64,000 nt of DNA from Clostridium_AD estertheticum_D. Lineage in GTDB: Bacteria; Bacillota; Clostridia; Clostridiales; Clostridiaceae. The stretch spans positions 58,337 through 122,336 of the forward strand of contig NZ_JAHLDM010000014.1 in NCBI RefSeq assembly GCF_018861295.1. The letters run 5' to 3'. A model generated the notes under the pieces. It was not told where the DNA came from. It saw only the letters and a program-made list of their open reading frames with translations, and searched no databases. Position numbers and translations under genes: made by a program. Below are positions 51,489 to 60,915 of the stretch, one piece after another. Every line of letters starts with the position of its first letter. The stretch's first letter is position 1.

Positions 51489-52505
51489 ATGGATAGAACA
51501 ATTAAAAAACCAACTATCAAGGATGTTGCAAAGAAAGCTAATGTCTCAGTAGCTACTGTATCTAGAATTCTTAATGATCTAGGTGGCTATTCTGAAGAAA
51601 CGAGGGAAAAGGTAACTACTGTCGTTGAGAATATGGGATATCGAAGAAATGCTATTGCTAGAAATTTAAAGACAAAAACTAGTCATACTATAGGTGTATT
51701 GTTACCAAAGGTTGAAACTACTTTTTATGTAGAAATTCTAAATGGCATAGAAGAGATGGCACATAAGAATAATTATAGCGTTTTTATTTGTAATACAGGC
51801 GCTAGTTCCCATTTAATGCCTTATTATCTAGATGTATTATCTGAAAGACAGGTGGACGGTATTATTGCATGTAGTCTATCACCTAAAGATATGTATGATA
51901 AAAACATTAACGACATTAAAATACCGTGTATACTTGTATCAACATTTTCTCCTCGTTTTACTATTCCATATATTAAAGTGGATGATTTTCAAGCTGCTTA
52001 TGCGGCTACTAGTTATTTAATAGAAAATGGTCATACTAAAATAGCAATGATAGGTGGAGAGAAAGAGGACCCAATTGCTGGTATACCGAGGTTAAAAGGG
52101 TATAGACAGGCACTAAAAGAATATAATCTTAAGATTGATGAATCTCTTATAAAACATGGTGATTTTAGTTTTAAAGGAGGTAAATGTTCTATGGAGGCAC
52201 TTTTAAATGAAAATAAAAAATTTACTGCAATTTTTACGTCTTGTGATGACATTGCAGTTGGTGCAATGTTCATAGCCCATAAACGGGGTATTTTAATTCC
52301 AGATGATTTGTCTATAATAGGTTATGATAACACGAAAGTATCAGAAATGTCTTATCCACCGTTAACTACTATATCTCAACCGTTATATGAGATGGGTCAT
52401 AAATCAGTTGAAATGTTAATTAAAACCATTACAACTAATAAAAAAAGTGAGAGCATAATAATGCCTTTTGAAATTATTGAAAGAGAAAGTGTTAAAAAAC
52501 TATGA
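51489..52505 (+). CDS. LacI-family regulator of the ABC sugar operon
   Basis: A 338-residue repressor. The helix-turn-helix is TIKDVAKKANVSVATVSRIL, with the hinge GYRRNAIARNLKT. The effector domain begins HTIGVLLPKVETTFYVEIL and has FTSCDDIAVGAM. It stands immediately upstream of a sugar-importer operon. A matching operator lies before its own gene and before the importer. An alpha-glucoside or its breakdown product is the likely effector, judged from the GH13 enzyme in the operon. The site is GAAGGGG, 12 bases before the ATG. Confidence 0.93.
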   Translation: MDRTIKKPTIKDVAKKANVSVATVSRILNDLGGYSEETREKVTTVVENMGYRRNAIARNLKTKTSHTIGVLLPKVETTFYVEILNGIEEMAHKNNYSVFICNTGASSHLMPYYLDVLSERQVDGIIACSLSPKDMYDKNINDIKIPCILVSTFSPRFTIPYIKVDDFQAAYAATSYLIENGHTKIAMIGGEKEDPIAGIPRLKGYRQALKEYNLKIDESLIKHGDFSFKGGKCSMEALLNENKKFTAIFTSCDDIAVGAMFIAHKRGILIPDDLSIIGYDNTKVSEMSYPPLTTISQPLYEMGHKSVEMLIKTITTNKKSESIIMPFEIIERESVKKL

Positions 52506-52523
52506 TAGTTTTTATATTGTTTA

Positions 52524-52560
52524 CGTAATCGATTAACATAATGATAATAAACAGTATAAT
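52524..52560 (+). promoter_or_regulatory. Promoter and overlapping operator of the ABC sugar operon
   Basis: TTAACA (52533-52538), 16 bases, TATAAT (52555-52560). The LacI-type site CGTAATCGATTAAC (52524-52537) covers the -35 box, so bound repressor would block RNA polymerase. Confidence 0.7.
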
Positions 52561-52601
52561 TAATATAAATATTATTAATAAAAATTTTAGGGGGGTATAA
52601 A

Positions 52602-53852
52602 ATGATTAAAAATTCAAAAACTTTATTATCAATAGTGCTTGCAATAGCATTAGGTTCTTCTTTATTAGCAGGCTGTTCATCATCAGATAGCAGTTCTAGT
52701 ACCAATGGAAAAGTTAAATTAGAGCTATTCTCTACAAAAACAGAAAATAAGGATATATATCAAAAAATGGTTAGTGATTTCCAAGTTAAAAACCCAAATA
52801 TTCAAATTGTTCTTAATGTTCCACCAGATGCTGGAACAGTCTTAAAAACAAGACTTACTAAAAATGATATGCCTGATATACTAAGCATGGGCGGTGACAA
52901 TTTATATGGTGAACTTGCAACTAATGGGGTTCTTCTAGACCTTAGTAAGGAAAGCTTTATGAGTAATATACAAACGGCCTACATCAAGCAAATGAATGAT
53001 CTTTTAACAAATGGAGATAAAAACGCATATGGAGTACCTTATGCAACAAATGCTGGCGGAGTTTTGTATAACAAAGAAAAATTTATAAAGCTAGGTTTAA
53101 AAATCCCGAAAACGTGGGATGAATTTGTTACGATTTCTGAAAAAATAAAAGCTAGTGGTGAGACTCCTTTTTATCTAACACTTAAAGATGCATGGACAGG
53201 TATGTGTTTTTGGAATATATTAGCTTCGGATATTGCTCCAAAAACATTTCTTGCTGATAGAAAAGCTGATAAAACTACATTTGAAGCAACTCATTCAGAG
53301 ATAGCAGATAAAATGCTAGAAATTATTAAATATGGTCAAAAGGATATATATGGAATGGGGTATAACGATGGTAACAAAGCGTTTGCTCAAGGAAAATCAG
53401 TAATGTACCTTCAAGGTAATTGGGCAATTTCAGACATTAAGAAAACAAATCCAAATATTAAAATGGGAATGTTTGCGTTACCCGCAACTAATGATATCGC
53501 TAAGAATAAGATTACTTCAGGTGTAGATGTAGCACTAGCAATAACAAAAAACTCTAAACACCCTGCAGAAGCTAAAAAATTTATTGAATACATGTTGCAA
53601 AAGGAGAATGCACAAAAATATATAAATAATCAGTTTGCATTTTCAGCTGTTAAAGATGTTGTACAAAAGGATGATAGTGTTACAGATTTAGCAGATGGTT
53701 TTAAAAAAGGAGAAATTGGAAGTTTTGCAGATCACTATTATCCAACTGGGTTGGATACAGCCTCAATTGTGCAAGGTTTTCTTAACAAAAAAGACAAAGT
53801 AGCCTTTTTAAAGAAGCTTGATACTGAGTATAATAAAAATAATAAAAAGTAG
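52602..53852 (+). CDS. Sugar ABC transporter substrate-binding lipoprotein
   Basis: A 416-residue lipoprotein with the lipobox LLAGC (Cys25) and a Ser-rich linker. The fold is that of family 1 sugar-binding proteins: VKLELFSTKTENKDIYQKMV, DMPDILSMGG, YGVPYATNAGGVLYNKEKF and GKSVMYLQGNWAI. It should bind a glucoside or oligosaccharide outside the membrane for the two permeases that follow. No ATPase gene is in the operon, so a shared MsmK/MalK-type ATPase from elsewhere must power it. It has a GGGGGG site. Confidence 0.92.
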   Translation: MIKNSKTLLSIVLAIALGSSLLAGCSSSDSSSSTNGKVKLELFSTKTENKDIYQKMVSDFQVKNPNIQIVLNVPPDAGTVLKTRLTKNDMPDILSMGGDNLYGELATNGVLLDLSKESFMSNIQTAYIKQMNDLLTNGDKNAYGVPYATNAGGVLYNKEKFIKLGLKIPKTWDEFVTISEKIKASGETPFYLTLKDAWTGMCFWNILASDIAPKTFLADRKADKTTFEATHSEIADKMLEIIKYGQKDIYGMGYNDGNKAFAQGKSVMYLQGNWAISDIKKTNPNIKMGMFALPATNDIAKNKITSGVDVALAITKNSKHPAEAKKFIEYMLQKENAQKYINNQFAFSAVKDVVQKDDSVTDLADGFKKGEIGSFADHYYPTGLDTASIVQGFLNKKDKVAFLKKLDTEYNKNNKK

Positions 53853-53857
53853 ATATT

Positions 53858-53897
53858 AATTATAGAGTAATAACGTACATGTTATTACTCTATAATT
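53858..53897 (+). other. Intra-operon hairpin after the binding-protein gene
   Basis: AATTATAGAGTAATAAC (53858-53874) pairs perfectly with 53881-53897 around a 6-base loop, with no T-run. Such hairpins often protect the upstream message so that binding protein is made in excess over the permeases. Confidence 0.65.
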
Positions 53898-53948
53898 ATA
53901 ATTGTTGTACGGTGTAAGTACTGCAAAGAAAAAGGAGAGTGAATTCTT

Positions 53949-54815
53949 TTGAAAAAGAACAATAAAATGGCTTTTTATATTATGACAATTCCTGCATTGA
54001 TATTATTCTTTACCTTTCATACCTTACCATTAATAAAAGGAATTTTTTATAGTTTTACTGACTGGAATGGCTATAGTGATTGGAAGTTTATAGGCTTTAA
54101 AAATTTTATAAATGTATTTCAAGACGATACTATCAGAAACGCTTATGGCTTTACCTTTAAATTCGCAATACTTACAACTATAATTGTTAACGTGATAAGC
54201 TTAGCTATAGCCATTGCTTTAAATTCAGCTATTAAATTCAAAAATGTATTGAGGGCTATATACTTTCTACCTAATATACTAGGAGTCTTAATAGTAGGTT
54301 ATATATTTAATTATGTATTTGCTCAATTATTACCACAGTTCGGTACGTACTTGAACATTCCTATTTTAAGTTCTAATATACTTGGAAATCCAAATCTTGC
54401 TTGGCTTGGGATAGTATTTGTAGCATCATGGCAGTCGATAGCATTTAGCACTATAATATATATTTCAGGACTTCAAACAATTGATCAAGATATTTATGAA
54501 GCAGGTGAAATTGATGGCGCCAGCAAATGGAAAACATTTAAAAAAATAACATTTCCTCTGATAGCTCCTTTCTTTACAATAAATATGGTATTAAGTTTAA
54601 AGAATTCTTTAATGGTATTTGATCAAATCATTGCAATGACAGGTGGAGGACCTGGTAATGCGACTCAATCAATTTCTTATGTGATTTTTCATTTTGGATT
54701 CTCAGGGGGCAATTTTGCATATCAATCTGCAAATGCAGTGCTATATTTTATAGTAATTGTAGCAATTTCACTTTTTCAATTGAGAGTACTTGCAAAACGG
54801 GAGGTTGATTTATAA
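53949..54815 (+). CDS. Sugar ABC permease, MalF/UgpA type
   Basis: A 288-residue membrane protein with about six transmembrane helices, the first being MAFYIMTIPALILFFTFHTL. The cytosolic coupling loop is YEAGEIDGASKWKTFKKITFPL (EAA motif). It forms the membrane channel with the next gene. The start is TTG 53949 after AAAGGAGA. The stop shares one base with the start of the second permease. Confidence 0.93.
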   Translation: MKKNNKMAFYIMTIPALILFFTFHTLPLIKGIFYSFTDWNGYSDWKFIGFKNFINVFQDDTIRNAYGFTFKFAILTTIIVNVISLAIAIALNSAIKFKNVLRAIYFLPNILGVLIVGYIFNYVFAQLLPQFGTYLNIPILSSNILGNPNLAWLGIVFVASWQSIAFSTIIYISGLQTIDQDIYEAGEIDGASKWKTFKKITFPLIAPFFTINMVLSLKNSLMVFDQIIAMTGGGPGNATQSISYVIFHFGFSGGNFAYQSANAVLYFIVIVAISLFQLRVLAKREVDL

Positions 54816-55642
54816 TGAAGAAAAAGAAAATTAGTAAGGTTCTTACTTTAATAATGATAATCTTAGCAGCAATATTTATATTATTTCCACTATATATTCT
54901 ATTAAGTACTGCATTGAAATCACCTCAAGATATGATTAATTCTACACTCTCATTACCTACGAAATTACATTTTGATAATTTTACGCAGGCAATCAAAATA
55001 ACTAATTTTTTTGGTGCATTTGGGAATAGTGCAATAATAACATGCGTTTCTGTGCTATTTATTATAATTTCAAATTCAATGGTATCTTATGCAATAGCAA
55101 GAAATAGAGAATTAAGGTTCTTTAATATTCTTTACTATTATTTTGTAAGTGCTATGTTTGTACCATTTCAAATAATAATGTTACCACTTGTAAAACAAGT
55201 AAGTTCATTTCAGCTAGATAATATACCAGGTATTATAGTTCTGTACATCGTTTATGGCCTACCATTTAATATTTTCTTGTACGTAGGATATTTAAAGTCA
55301 CTTCCGAGGTCGTTAGAAGAGGCTGCCACTATAGATGGCGCTTCAATTTGGCAAATATTTTTTAAGATAATATTTCCATTATTAAAACCAATAAATGCTA
55401 CTATAGGAATATTAGCATTTTTATCAACCTGGAATGATTTTATGCTTCCGCTTATTATATTAAGTAACCCTGTACAGGCAACATTACCTCTAGTTCAGTA
55501 TGTTTTTCAAGGACAATTTAGCACAAATTATAATTTAGCTTTTGCATCTTATCTCTTAGCCTTAGCACCAATTATAATAGTGTATATATTTGCTCAGAGG
55601 TTTATTATAAGCGGTGTTACTAATGGAGCTATAAAACAATAG
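54815..55642 (+). CDS. Sugar ABC permease, MalG/UgpE type
   Basis: A 275-residue membrane protein with about six helices. The EAA loop is EEAATIDGASIWQIFFKIIFPLL, and FLSTWNDFMLPLI is also typical of the MalG branch. It overlaps the first permease gene by one base (TAATG), so translation is coupled. It is followed after 15 bases by the GH13 gene. Confidence 0.93.
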   Translation: MKKKKISKVLTLIMIILAAIFILFPLYILLSTALKSPQDMINSTLSLPTKLHFDNFTQAIKITNFFGAFGNSAIITCVSVLFIIISNSMVSYAIARNRELRFFNILYYYFVSAMFVPFQIIMLPLVKQVSSFQLDNIPGIIVLYIVYGLPFNIFLYVGYLKSLPRSLEEAATIDGASIWQIFFKIIFPLLKPINATIGILAFLSTWNDFMLPLIILSNPVQATLPLVQYVFQGQFSTNYNLAFASYLLALAPIIIVYIFAQRFIISGVTNGAIKQ

Positions 55643-55657
55643 AAAGAAGGAGATTTT

Positions 55658-57343
55658 ATGAATAAATATTGGTGGAAAGAAAGTATAGTTTATCAAATTT
55701 ACACAAGAAGTTTTAAAGATAGTGATGGAGATGGCATCGGAGACTTGAGGGGGATAATTGAAAAACTTGATTATCTTAAGGACCTTGGAATTGATGTACT
55801 CTGGTTATCTCCTGTTTATGAATCTCCAAATGACGATAATGGTTATGATATAAGTAACTACCAGGGAATAATGAAAGAATTTGGAACAATGAAAGATTTT
55901 GATTTATTGCTTGGAGAGGCACATAACAGAAAAATAAAGATAATGATGGATCTTGTTATAAATCACAGCTCTGATGAACATCAATGGTTTATTGAAAGTA
56001 AGAAATCTAAAACAAATAAATATAGAGATTATTACATTTGGAGGGACGGAAAAGATGGATTACCACCAAACAATTGGGGCGGTTGTTTTGGTGGGTCTGC
56101 TTGGGAATTAGATCCGCAATCACAAATGTATTACTTGCACCTGTTTTCAAAAAAACAACCTGATTTAAACTGGGAAAATGAAACTCTAAGAAAAGAAATA
56201 TTTTGTATGATGAAATGGTGGTTAGAAAAAGGAATTGATGGTTTTCGTATGGATGTTATTAATATGATTGGAAAAGAGCAAAGTTATCCTGATGGTATTA
56301 TTAATGAAACTAGCGTCTATGCAGATCCAGGTAATTTAAGTAGAAACCATCCAAAAGTTCATGATTATTTGCAAGAAATGAACAAAGAAGTACTAAGTAA
56401 GTATGATATCATAACTGTTGGTGAAGCTCCAAATGTTACACCTTCGCAAGCAATTGAATATGTTGGGGAAAATAGAAATGAGCTAAATATGGTGTTTGAG
56501 TTTGAACATATGAGTGTGGGGGATGGACCTGAAGGGAAATGGGGCAAAACAACTTTTGACCTTGGTGAATTTAAAACCATTATATCAAAATGGCAAAGTA
56601 AGCTCCAAGGCAAGGGTTGGAATAGTCTTTATTTAAATAACCATGATCAACCAAGAATGGTTTCTCGTTTTGGCAATGATAATAAATATAGAATTGAATC
56701 TGCAAAAATGTTAGCGACCTTTCTTCATATGCTTACAGGCACTCCATACATTTATCAAGGCGAGGAAATAGGCATGACTAATGTAAAATTTGAAAGCATT
56801 AATGATTATAAAGATATAGAAACTCTAAATGCTTATAAAAGTTTTACTAAAAATGGTAAAAAAACTCATAATGAGATCTTGAATGCTATTTATAAAAGGG
56901 GTAGAGATAATGCAAGAACACCATTTCAGTGGAATGTCAAAAATAATGCAGGGTTTACTGATGGAACTCCATGGATAAAGGTAAACCCAAACTACAAATA
57001 TATTAATGCAGAGTCGCAATTAGAAGATGAACATTCAATTTTAAATTATTATAAAAAGCTTATAGTGTTACGGAAAAATCATGAAATAATAGTGTATGGA
57101 GATTATAATTTAATTTTAGAGAATAACAATGATATTTATGCATATACAAGAAAACTAAAGGATGAGACTCTTTTAGTGATATGTAATTTTTGTGAGAACC
57201 TTAGTAAATTTTCGCTTCCCAATAATATAAAATATGATCATAGCGAGCTTCTTATTTCAAATTATATAGTAAAAGCGAAGAAAATAGATCAGATTGTGCT
57301 TAGACCTTATGAAGTAAGAGTCTATTTATTAGGCTCAGTTTAA
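55658..57343 (+). CDS. GH13 alpha-glucosidase (oligo-1,6-glucosidase type)
   Basis: A 561-residue cytosolic glycoside hydrolase. WWKESIVYQIYTRSFKDSDGDGIGDL is the start of the GH13 oligo-1,6-glucosidase/trehalose-6-phosphate hydrolase group. The catalytic residues are D199 in GFRMDVIN, E256 in TVGEAPNV and D330 in NNHDQPR. The residue after the first catalytic region is Val (DVIN), which in this group is linked to alpha-1,6 preference; that is family knowledge, not proof. It would split the sugar brought in by the importer. No signal peptide. The nearest alternatives are sucrose-isomer hydrolase or trehalose-6-phosphate hydrolase. Confidence 0.92.
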   Translation: MNKYWWKESIVYQIYTRSFKDSDGDGIGDLRGIIEKLDYLKDLGIDVLWLSPVYESPNDDNGYDISNYQGIMKEFGTMKDFDLLLGEAHNRKIKIMMDLVINHSSDEHQWFIESKKSKTNKYRDYYIWRDGKDGLPPNNWGGCFGGSAWELDPQSQMYYLHLFSKKQPDLNWENETLRKEIFCMMKWWLEKGIDGFRMDVINMIGKEQSYPDGIINETSVYADPGNLSRNHPKVHDYLQEMNKEVLSKYDIITVGEAPNVTPSQAIEYVGENRNELNMVFEFEHMSVGDGPEGKWGKTTFDLGEFKTIISKWQSKLQGKGWNSLYLNNHDQPRMVSRFGNDNKYRIESAKMLATFLHMLTGTPYIYQGEEIGMTNVKFESINDYKDIETLNAYKSFTKNGKKTHNEILNAIYKRGRDNARTPFQWNVKNNAGFTDGTPWIKVNPNYKYINAESQLEDEHSILNYYKKLIVLRKNHEIIVYGDYNLILENNNDIYAYTRKLKDETLLVICNFCENLSKFSLPNNIKYDHSELLISNYIVKAKKIDQIVLRPYEVRVYLLGSV

Positions 57344-57420
57344 GATAAATGTTGAAAACTTATTTGTTGAATATGTAGCTATAATAAAATCACATCACAT
57401 GAAGATTTGGAGGGTATATT

Positions 57421-57549
57421 ATGAATTTAGAAGAATAGAAACAATTTATTTTATCTAGCAAAATGTATAATGATTTATCCCAAGAACTAATTCAAGCAAA
57501 TGTAGTTGCAGTTGGTATGCATTGTAAAGTAATTCGGGAAATTACATAA
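57421..57549 (+). pseudogene. Remnant of a maltose/galactoside O-acetyltransferase
   Basis: An ATG behind TTTGGAGGG reads MNLEE, then an in-frame TAG, then KQFILSSKMYNDLSQELI and a further stretch to a TAA. The pattern, E-K-x-x-x-L-x-x-K-M-Y-N-D-x-x-x-E-L-I, resembles the N-terminal Mac domain of LacA/Maa acetyltransferases. The hexapeptide-repeat half is missing. The intact ribosome binding site suggests recent decay. The assignment rests on about 30 residues, so it is tentative. Confidence 0.45.
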
Positions 57550-57579
57550 GAAGATAAAACTTGATTTGAAGTATAAAAT

Positions 57580-57618
57580 AAAAGTTGCTGTCCATTTTAA
57601 AGAGGACCGTAACTTTTG
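57580..57618 (+). terminator. Terminator after the ABC-glucosidase operon
   Basis: AAAAGTTGCTGTCC (57580-57593) pairs with GGACCGTAACTTTT (57604-57617) with two mismatches, followed by a T-rich stretch. Confidence 0.75.
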
Positions 57619-57717
57619 TTTTATATGTAGTATTAATGCAATACAAAAAGCAATATATGAGAAGTATTAAGCAATTCATGGGGAGCAATTAAAAATGAAA
57701 TGTTATAGAATAGTAAA

Positions 57718-57731
57718 TGTAAACGATGATA
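57718..57731 (+). promoter_or_regulatory. cre-like CcpA site before the dehydrogenase operon
   Basis: TGTAAACGATGATA matches 13 of 14 positions of the degenerate cre consensus TGWAANCGNTNWCA. It lies 47 bases before the first gene of the Gfo/Idh/MocA operon. Carbon catabolite control would be sensible here. I could not place a clear -35/-10 pair nearby. Confidence 0.45.
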
Positions 57732-57777
57732 ATTTCAAATTAGATAAATGTACATTATAGGGAAAGGGTGAGATTGT

Positions 57778-58863
57778 ATGGATAAGAAATTAAGAGTTGG
57801 AATAATTGGATGTGGCGGTATAGCTAATGGAAAACATATGCCAAGCTTAGCTAAGATAGCAGAAATAGAAATGGTTGCTTTTTGTGATATCATAATCGAG
57901 AAAGCAGAGATTGCTGCAAAAGAATACGGAAGCATTGGAGCAAAGGTTTATACGGATTATAAGGAGCTTCTAAAAGATGATACTATTGATGTTGTTCATG
58001 TTTGTACACCAAATAGATCACATAGCTCTATAACAATTGATGTGTTGGAAGCTGGAAAACATATTATGTGTGAAAAACCAATGGCAAAAACATCTCTTGA
58101 GGCAAGAGAAATGTTAGAGGCTGCAAAGAGAACAGGTAAAAAGCTTACTATTGGTTATCAAAATAGATTTAGAGCGGATTCTAGATATCTTAAAACAACC
58201 TGTGAAAATGGTGGTCTTGGAGATATATATTTTGCAAAGGCACATGCTATTAGAAGAAGAGCAGTTCCAACTTGGGGAGTATTTTTAAATGAATTTGAGC
58301 AAGATGGAGGACCTTTAATAGACATTGGAACGCATGCTTTAGATTTAACCCTTTGGATGCTTGATAATTATAAGCCTAAGTATGTTGTAGGAAATGTATA
58401 TCATAAACTTAGTAAAAAAGAAAATGCTGCTAATGCATGGGGACCATGGGAGCCAAGCAAATTTACAGTAGAAGATTCTGCTTTTGGGTTCATTACTATG
58501 GAGAATGGTGCTACTATAGTTGTTGAATCGAGTTGGGCATTAAATAGTTTAGAAGTTGGAGAAGCTCAGACAAGTCTATGTGGAACCGAGGGTGGGGCTG
58601 ATATGAAGGATGGTCTAAGAATAAATGGAGAAAATTTAGGCAGATTATATGAAACTAAGGTTGATTTTGGCTCAAATGGAGTTGCATTTAACGAAGGGAT
58701 TTCTGAAGAACCAGCAGATGCTGAAGCCAGATCATGGATTGATTGTATTCTAAATGATAAGCAGCCAATAGTAAAACCTGAGCAAGCGTTAGTTGTTACA
58801 GAAATATTAGAAGCAATATATGAGTCATCAAAAACAGGTGAGCCAGTTTATTTTAATAAATAA
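57778..58863 (+). CDS. Gfo/Idh/MocA-family dehydrogenase, copy 1
   Basis: A 361-residue NAD(P)-dependent oxidoreductase. The Rossmann start is VGIIGCGGIANGKHMPSL, the conserved lysine lies in CEKPMAKTS, and IGTHALDLTLWML carries the catalytic His region. Typical reactions are oxidation or epimerisation at a hydroxyl of inositol, glucose or aminosugars; the substrate is not visible. It is the first gene of an operon with a sugar isomerase and a second family member, a set seen for inositol-like or unusual sugar breakdown. An AAAGGGTGAG site precedes the ATG. Confidence 0.92.
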   Translation: MDKKLRVGIIGCGGIANGKHMPSLAKIAEIEMVAFCDIIIEKAEIAAKEYGSIGAKVYTDYKELLKDDTIDVVHVCTPNRSHSSITIDVLEAGKHIMCEKPMAKTSLEAREMLEAAKRTGKKLTIGYQNRFRADSRYLKTTCENGGLGDIYFAKAHAIRRRAVPTWGVFLNEFEQDGGPLIDIGTHALDLTLWMLDNYKPKYVVGNVYHKLSKKENAANAWGPWEPSKFTVEDSAFGFITMENGATIVVESSWALNSLEVGEAQTSLCGTEGGADMKDGLRINGENLGRLYETKVDFGSNGVAFNEGISEEPADAEARSWIDCILNDKQPIVKPEQALVVTEILEAIYESSKTGEPVYFNK

Positions 58864-58884
58864 TAGTTGAGGAAGGTGTTTAAT

Positions 58885-59808
58885 ATGTATATAGGATTAT
58901 TAACAGGTTGCCTTGGTGGAATTCCACTTAAGGAAAAAGCAAAGTGGGCAAGTGAGCATGGGTTTAAAGCTTTAGAACTTTCTTGTTGGCCAAGGACTAA
59001 CAGCCGTGATTATTCAGGAAGTGAGATAGATGTAGCTAATTTCACAAAGGCTGAAGCGGAAGAAATAAAGTTATATTTCAAAGAATATGGGCTTACAATA
59101 TCTTCAATTGCTTATTATGATAATAATTTGGATAGAGATTCGAAAAAAAGAAAATTTATAAACAATCATTTTAAAAAATGTGTTGATGCGGCTCTGTTAT
59201 TAGGCGTTTCATCTGTTGGAACATTTGTTGGAAAAAACATAGATAAATCGTTAGAGGAAAATTTTGATGAGTTTGAAGTGGTATTTAAAGAATTGGTTAA
59301 ATATGCAGAAGATAAGGGTATAAAAGTAGTAATTGAAAATTGTCAAATGAAGGGATGGCAAGAAAAAGGAGTACCAGGAACTATTTCATTTACACCAGAA
59401 CTATGGAGAGAAATGTTTAGAAGGGTACCAAATAAGAATTTTGGATTAAATTATGATCCCTCCCATTTACATGCAATGTTAATTGATTATATAACTCCAG
59501 TAAAGGAATTTAAGAATAGAATATTTCATGTGCATGCAAAGGATGCTGAAGTGTTTGAAGATAAATTAAAAACTTATGGAGTATTTGATAAACAATTAAA
59601 TGTTTGTAATGAAGACTTTGGATATTGGAGATACAGAATGCCTGGACTAGGAGACATTAATTGGGGAAAGTTAATTAATGAACTAAAAGAAATTGGATAT
59701 GACGGCGTAGTAAGTATAGAACATGAGGACCCTCTTTATGAAGGTAGTGAAGAAAAGGTTAAAGAAGGATTACAACTGGGAATAGATTATCTTGAAAAAT
59801 TAATATAG
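58885..59808 (+). CDS. Sugar phosphate isomerase/epimerase (xylose-isomerase-like TIM barrel)
   Basis: A 307-residue AP-endonuclease-2/IolE-like barrel. Metal-binding positions are visible in VVIENCQM (Glu), NYDPSHLHAM (Asp/His), FHVHAKDAE (His) and SIEHEDPL (Glu). The MPGLGDINWGKL segment is conserved in the family. It would isomerise or epimerise a keto sugar made by a partner dehydrogenase. ATG 58885 behind GAGGAAGGTG is chosen. A TTG at 58867 lacks a site. The gene follows copy 1 after 21 bases and precedes copy 2 by 21. Confidence 0.92.
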   Translation: MYIGLLTGCLGGIPLKEKAKWASEHGFKALELSCWPRTNSRDYSGSEIDVANFTKAEAEEIKLYFKEYGLTISSIAYYDNNLDRDSKKRKFINNHFKKCVDAALLLGVSSVGTFVGKNIDKSLEENFDEFEVVFKELVKYAEDKGIKVVIENCQMKGWQEKGVPGTISFTPELWREMFRRVPNKNFGLNYDPSHLHAMLIDYITPVKEFKNRIFHVHAKDAEVFEDKLKTYGVFDKQLNVCNEDFGYWRYRMPGLGDINWGKLINELKEIGYDGVVSIEHEDPLYEGSEEKVKEGLQLGIDYLEKLI

Positions 59809-59829
59809 TATTATTTAGGAGATGTTGAT

Positions 59830-60864
59830 ATGAAAATATTAAAAGTAGCCATTATTGGATGTGGAAATATATTTCCTATGCATGCTCAATCTATAAAAGA
59901 AGTTGAAAATGCAGAAATTGTTGCAGTTTGCGATATTAAAGAGGATAGAGCAAAGGAAAAAGCTGATCAATATAATTGTAATTATTATATTGACTATAAG
60001 GATATGCTTTCAAAGAAAGATATTGATGTAGTGCATATATGTCTTCCACATTTCCTTCATGCACAGGTGGCAATATATGCTTCTAAACTTGGGAAACATA
60101 TATTAACTGAAAAACCTATGTCTATAAAACTCTCAGATGCAGAGGCTATGGTTAAAACTGCTAAAGACAATAATGTTACACTTGGAGTTATATTTCAAAA
60201 TAGATATAATCCTGGTTCGAGACTTATAAAAGAGACATTGGAATCAGGAGAACTTGGTGAGATACTAGGAGGAAAACTTGAAGTCACATGGAAACGAACA
60301 GATGAATACTATGGTAATAGTGATTGGAAAGGAACATGGGACATGGAAGGTGGTGGAGTCATAATAGATCAAGCTATTCATACCATGGACCTTATGAGAT
60401 GGTTTGTGGATAGTGACATTGATTATATAGATGCAAATATAAGTAATAGAGCTCATAAAATTATTCAGGTTGAGGATTCTGCAGAAGGGGTTATTAAGTA
60501 TAAAAACGGAGTAGTAACTGCGTTTCATACCATTAATTATTATACTTATGATGCACCTGTAAAAATAGAGTTTCATTGTGAAAAAGGTATGGTTAATATG
60601 GTGGGAGATAGAGCTGATATAAAATTTAACGATGGTAGAGAGTTAATTGCAGATAATAACCCAAATGATACTTTTGATTATGGAAATGGAGCAAAGGGAT
60701 ACTGGGGAACAAGTCATACAAAACAGATAAAAAATTATTACGCATCTATTAGTGCTGGATTACAACCTGATATAACAGGCGATGATGCAATAAAAACTCA
60801 AAAAATGATATGTGCAATATATGAATCTGGTAGAAAAAGGGTTAGAATTAGTTGTAATAAATAA
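59830..60864 (+). CDS. Gfo/Idh/MocA-family dehydrogenase, copy 2
   Basis: A 344-residue oxidoreductase with VAIIGCGNIFPMHAQSI, TEKPMSIKLS and DQAIHTMDLMRWF. It is clearly related to copy 1, but different enough (IDQAIHT in place of DIGTHA) to suggest another substrate or the reverse reaction. Two such enzymes around an isomerase fit an oxidation, isomerisation and reduction sequence on one sugar. An AGGAGATG site precedes the start. Confidence 0.92.
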   Translation: MKILKVAIIGCGNIFPMHAQSIKEVENAEIVAVCDIKEDRAKEKADQYNCNYYIDYKDMLSKKDIDVVHICLPHFLHAQVAIYASKLGKHILTEKPMSIKLSDAEAMVKTAKDNNVTLGVIFQNRYNPGSRLIKETLESGELGEILGGKLEVTWKRTDEYYGNSDWKGTWDMEGGGVIIDQAIHTMDLMRWFVDSDIDYIDANISNRAHKIIQVEDSAEGVIKYKNGVVTAFHTINYYTYDAPVKIEFHCEKGMVNMVGDRADIKFNDGRELIADNNPNDTFDYGNGAKGYWGTSHTKQIKNYYASISAGLQPDITGDDAIKTQKMICAIYESGRKRVRISCNK

Positions 60865-60915
60865 ATTCTTAAAGCATAGCAAGCTTGGAATATTTAATAA
60901 ACGTAGGAGGAAATT

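Noticed and set aside
57695..57760. 21-codon ORF (MKCYRIVNVNDD...) before the dehydrogenase operon
   Set aside because: A GGGGAG site lies a little too far upstream, the frame is very short, and it overlaps the cre-like site; not enough to call a gene.
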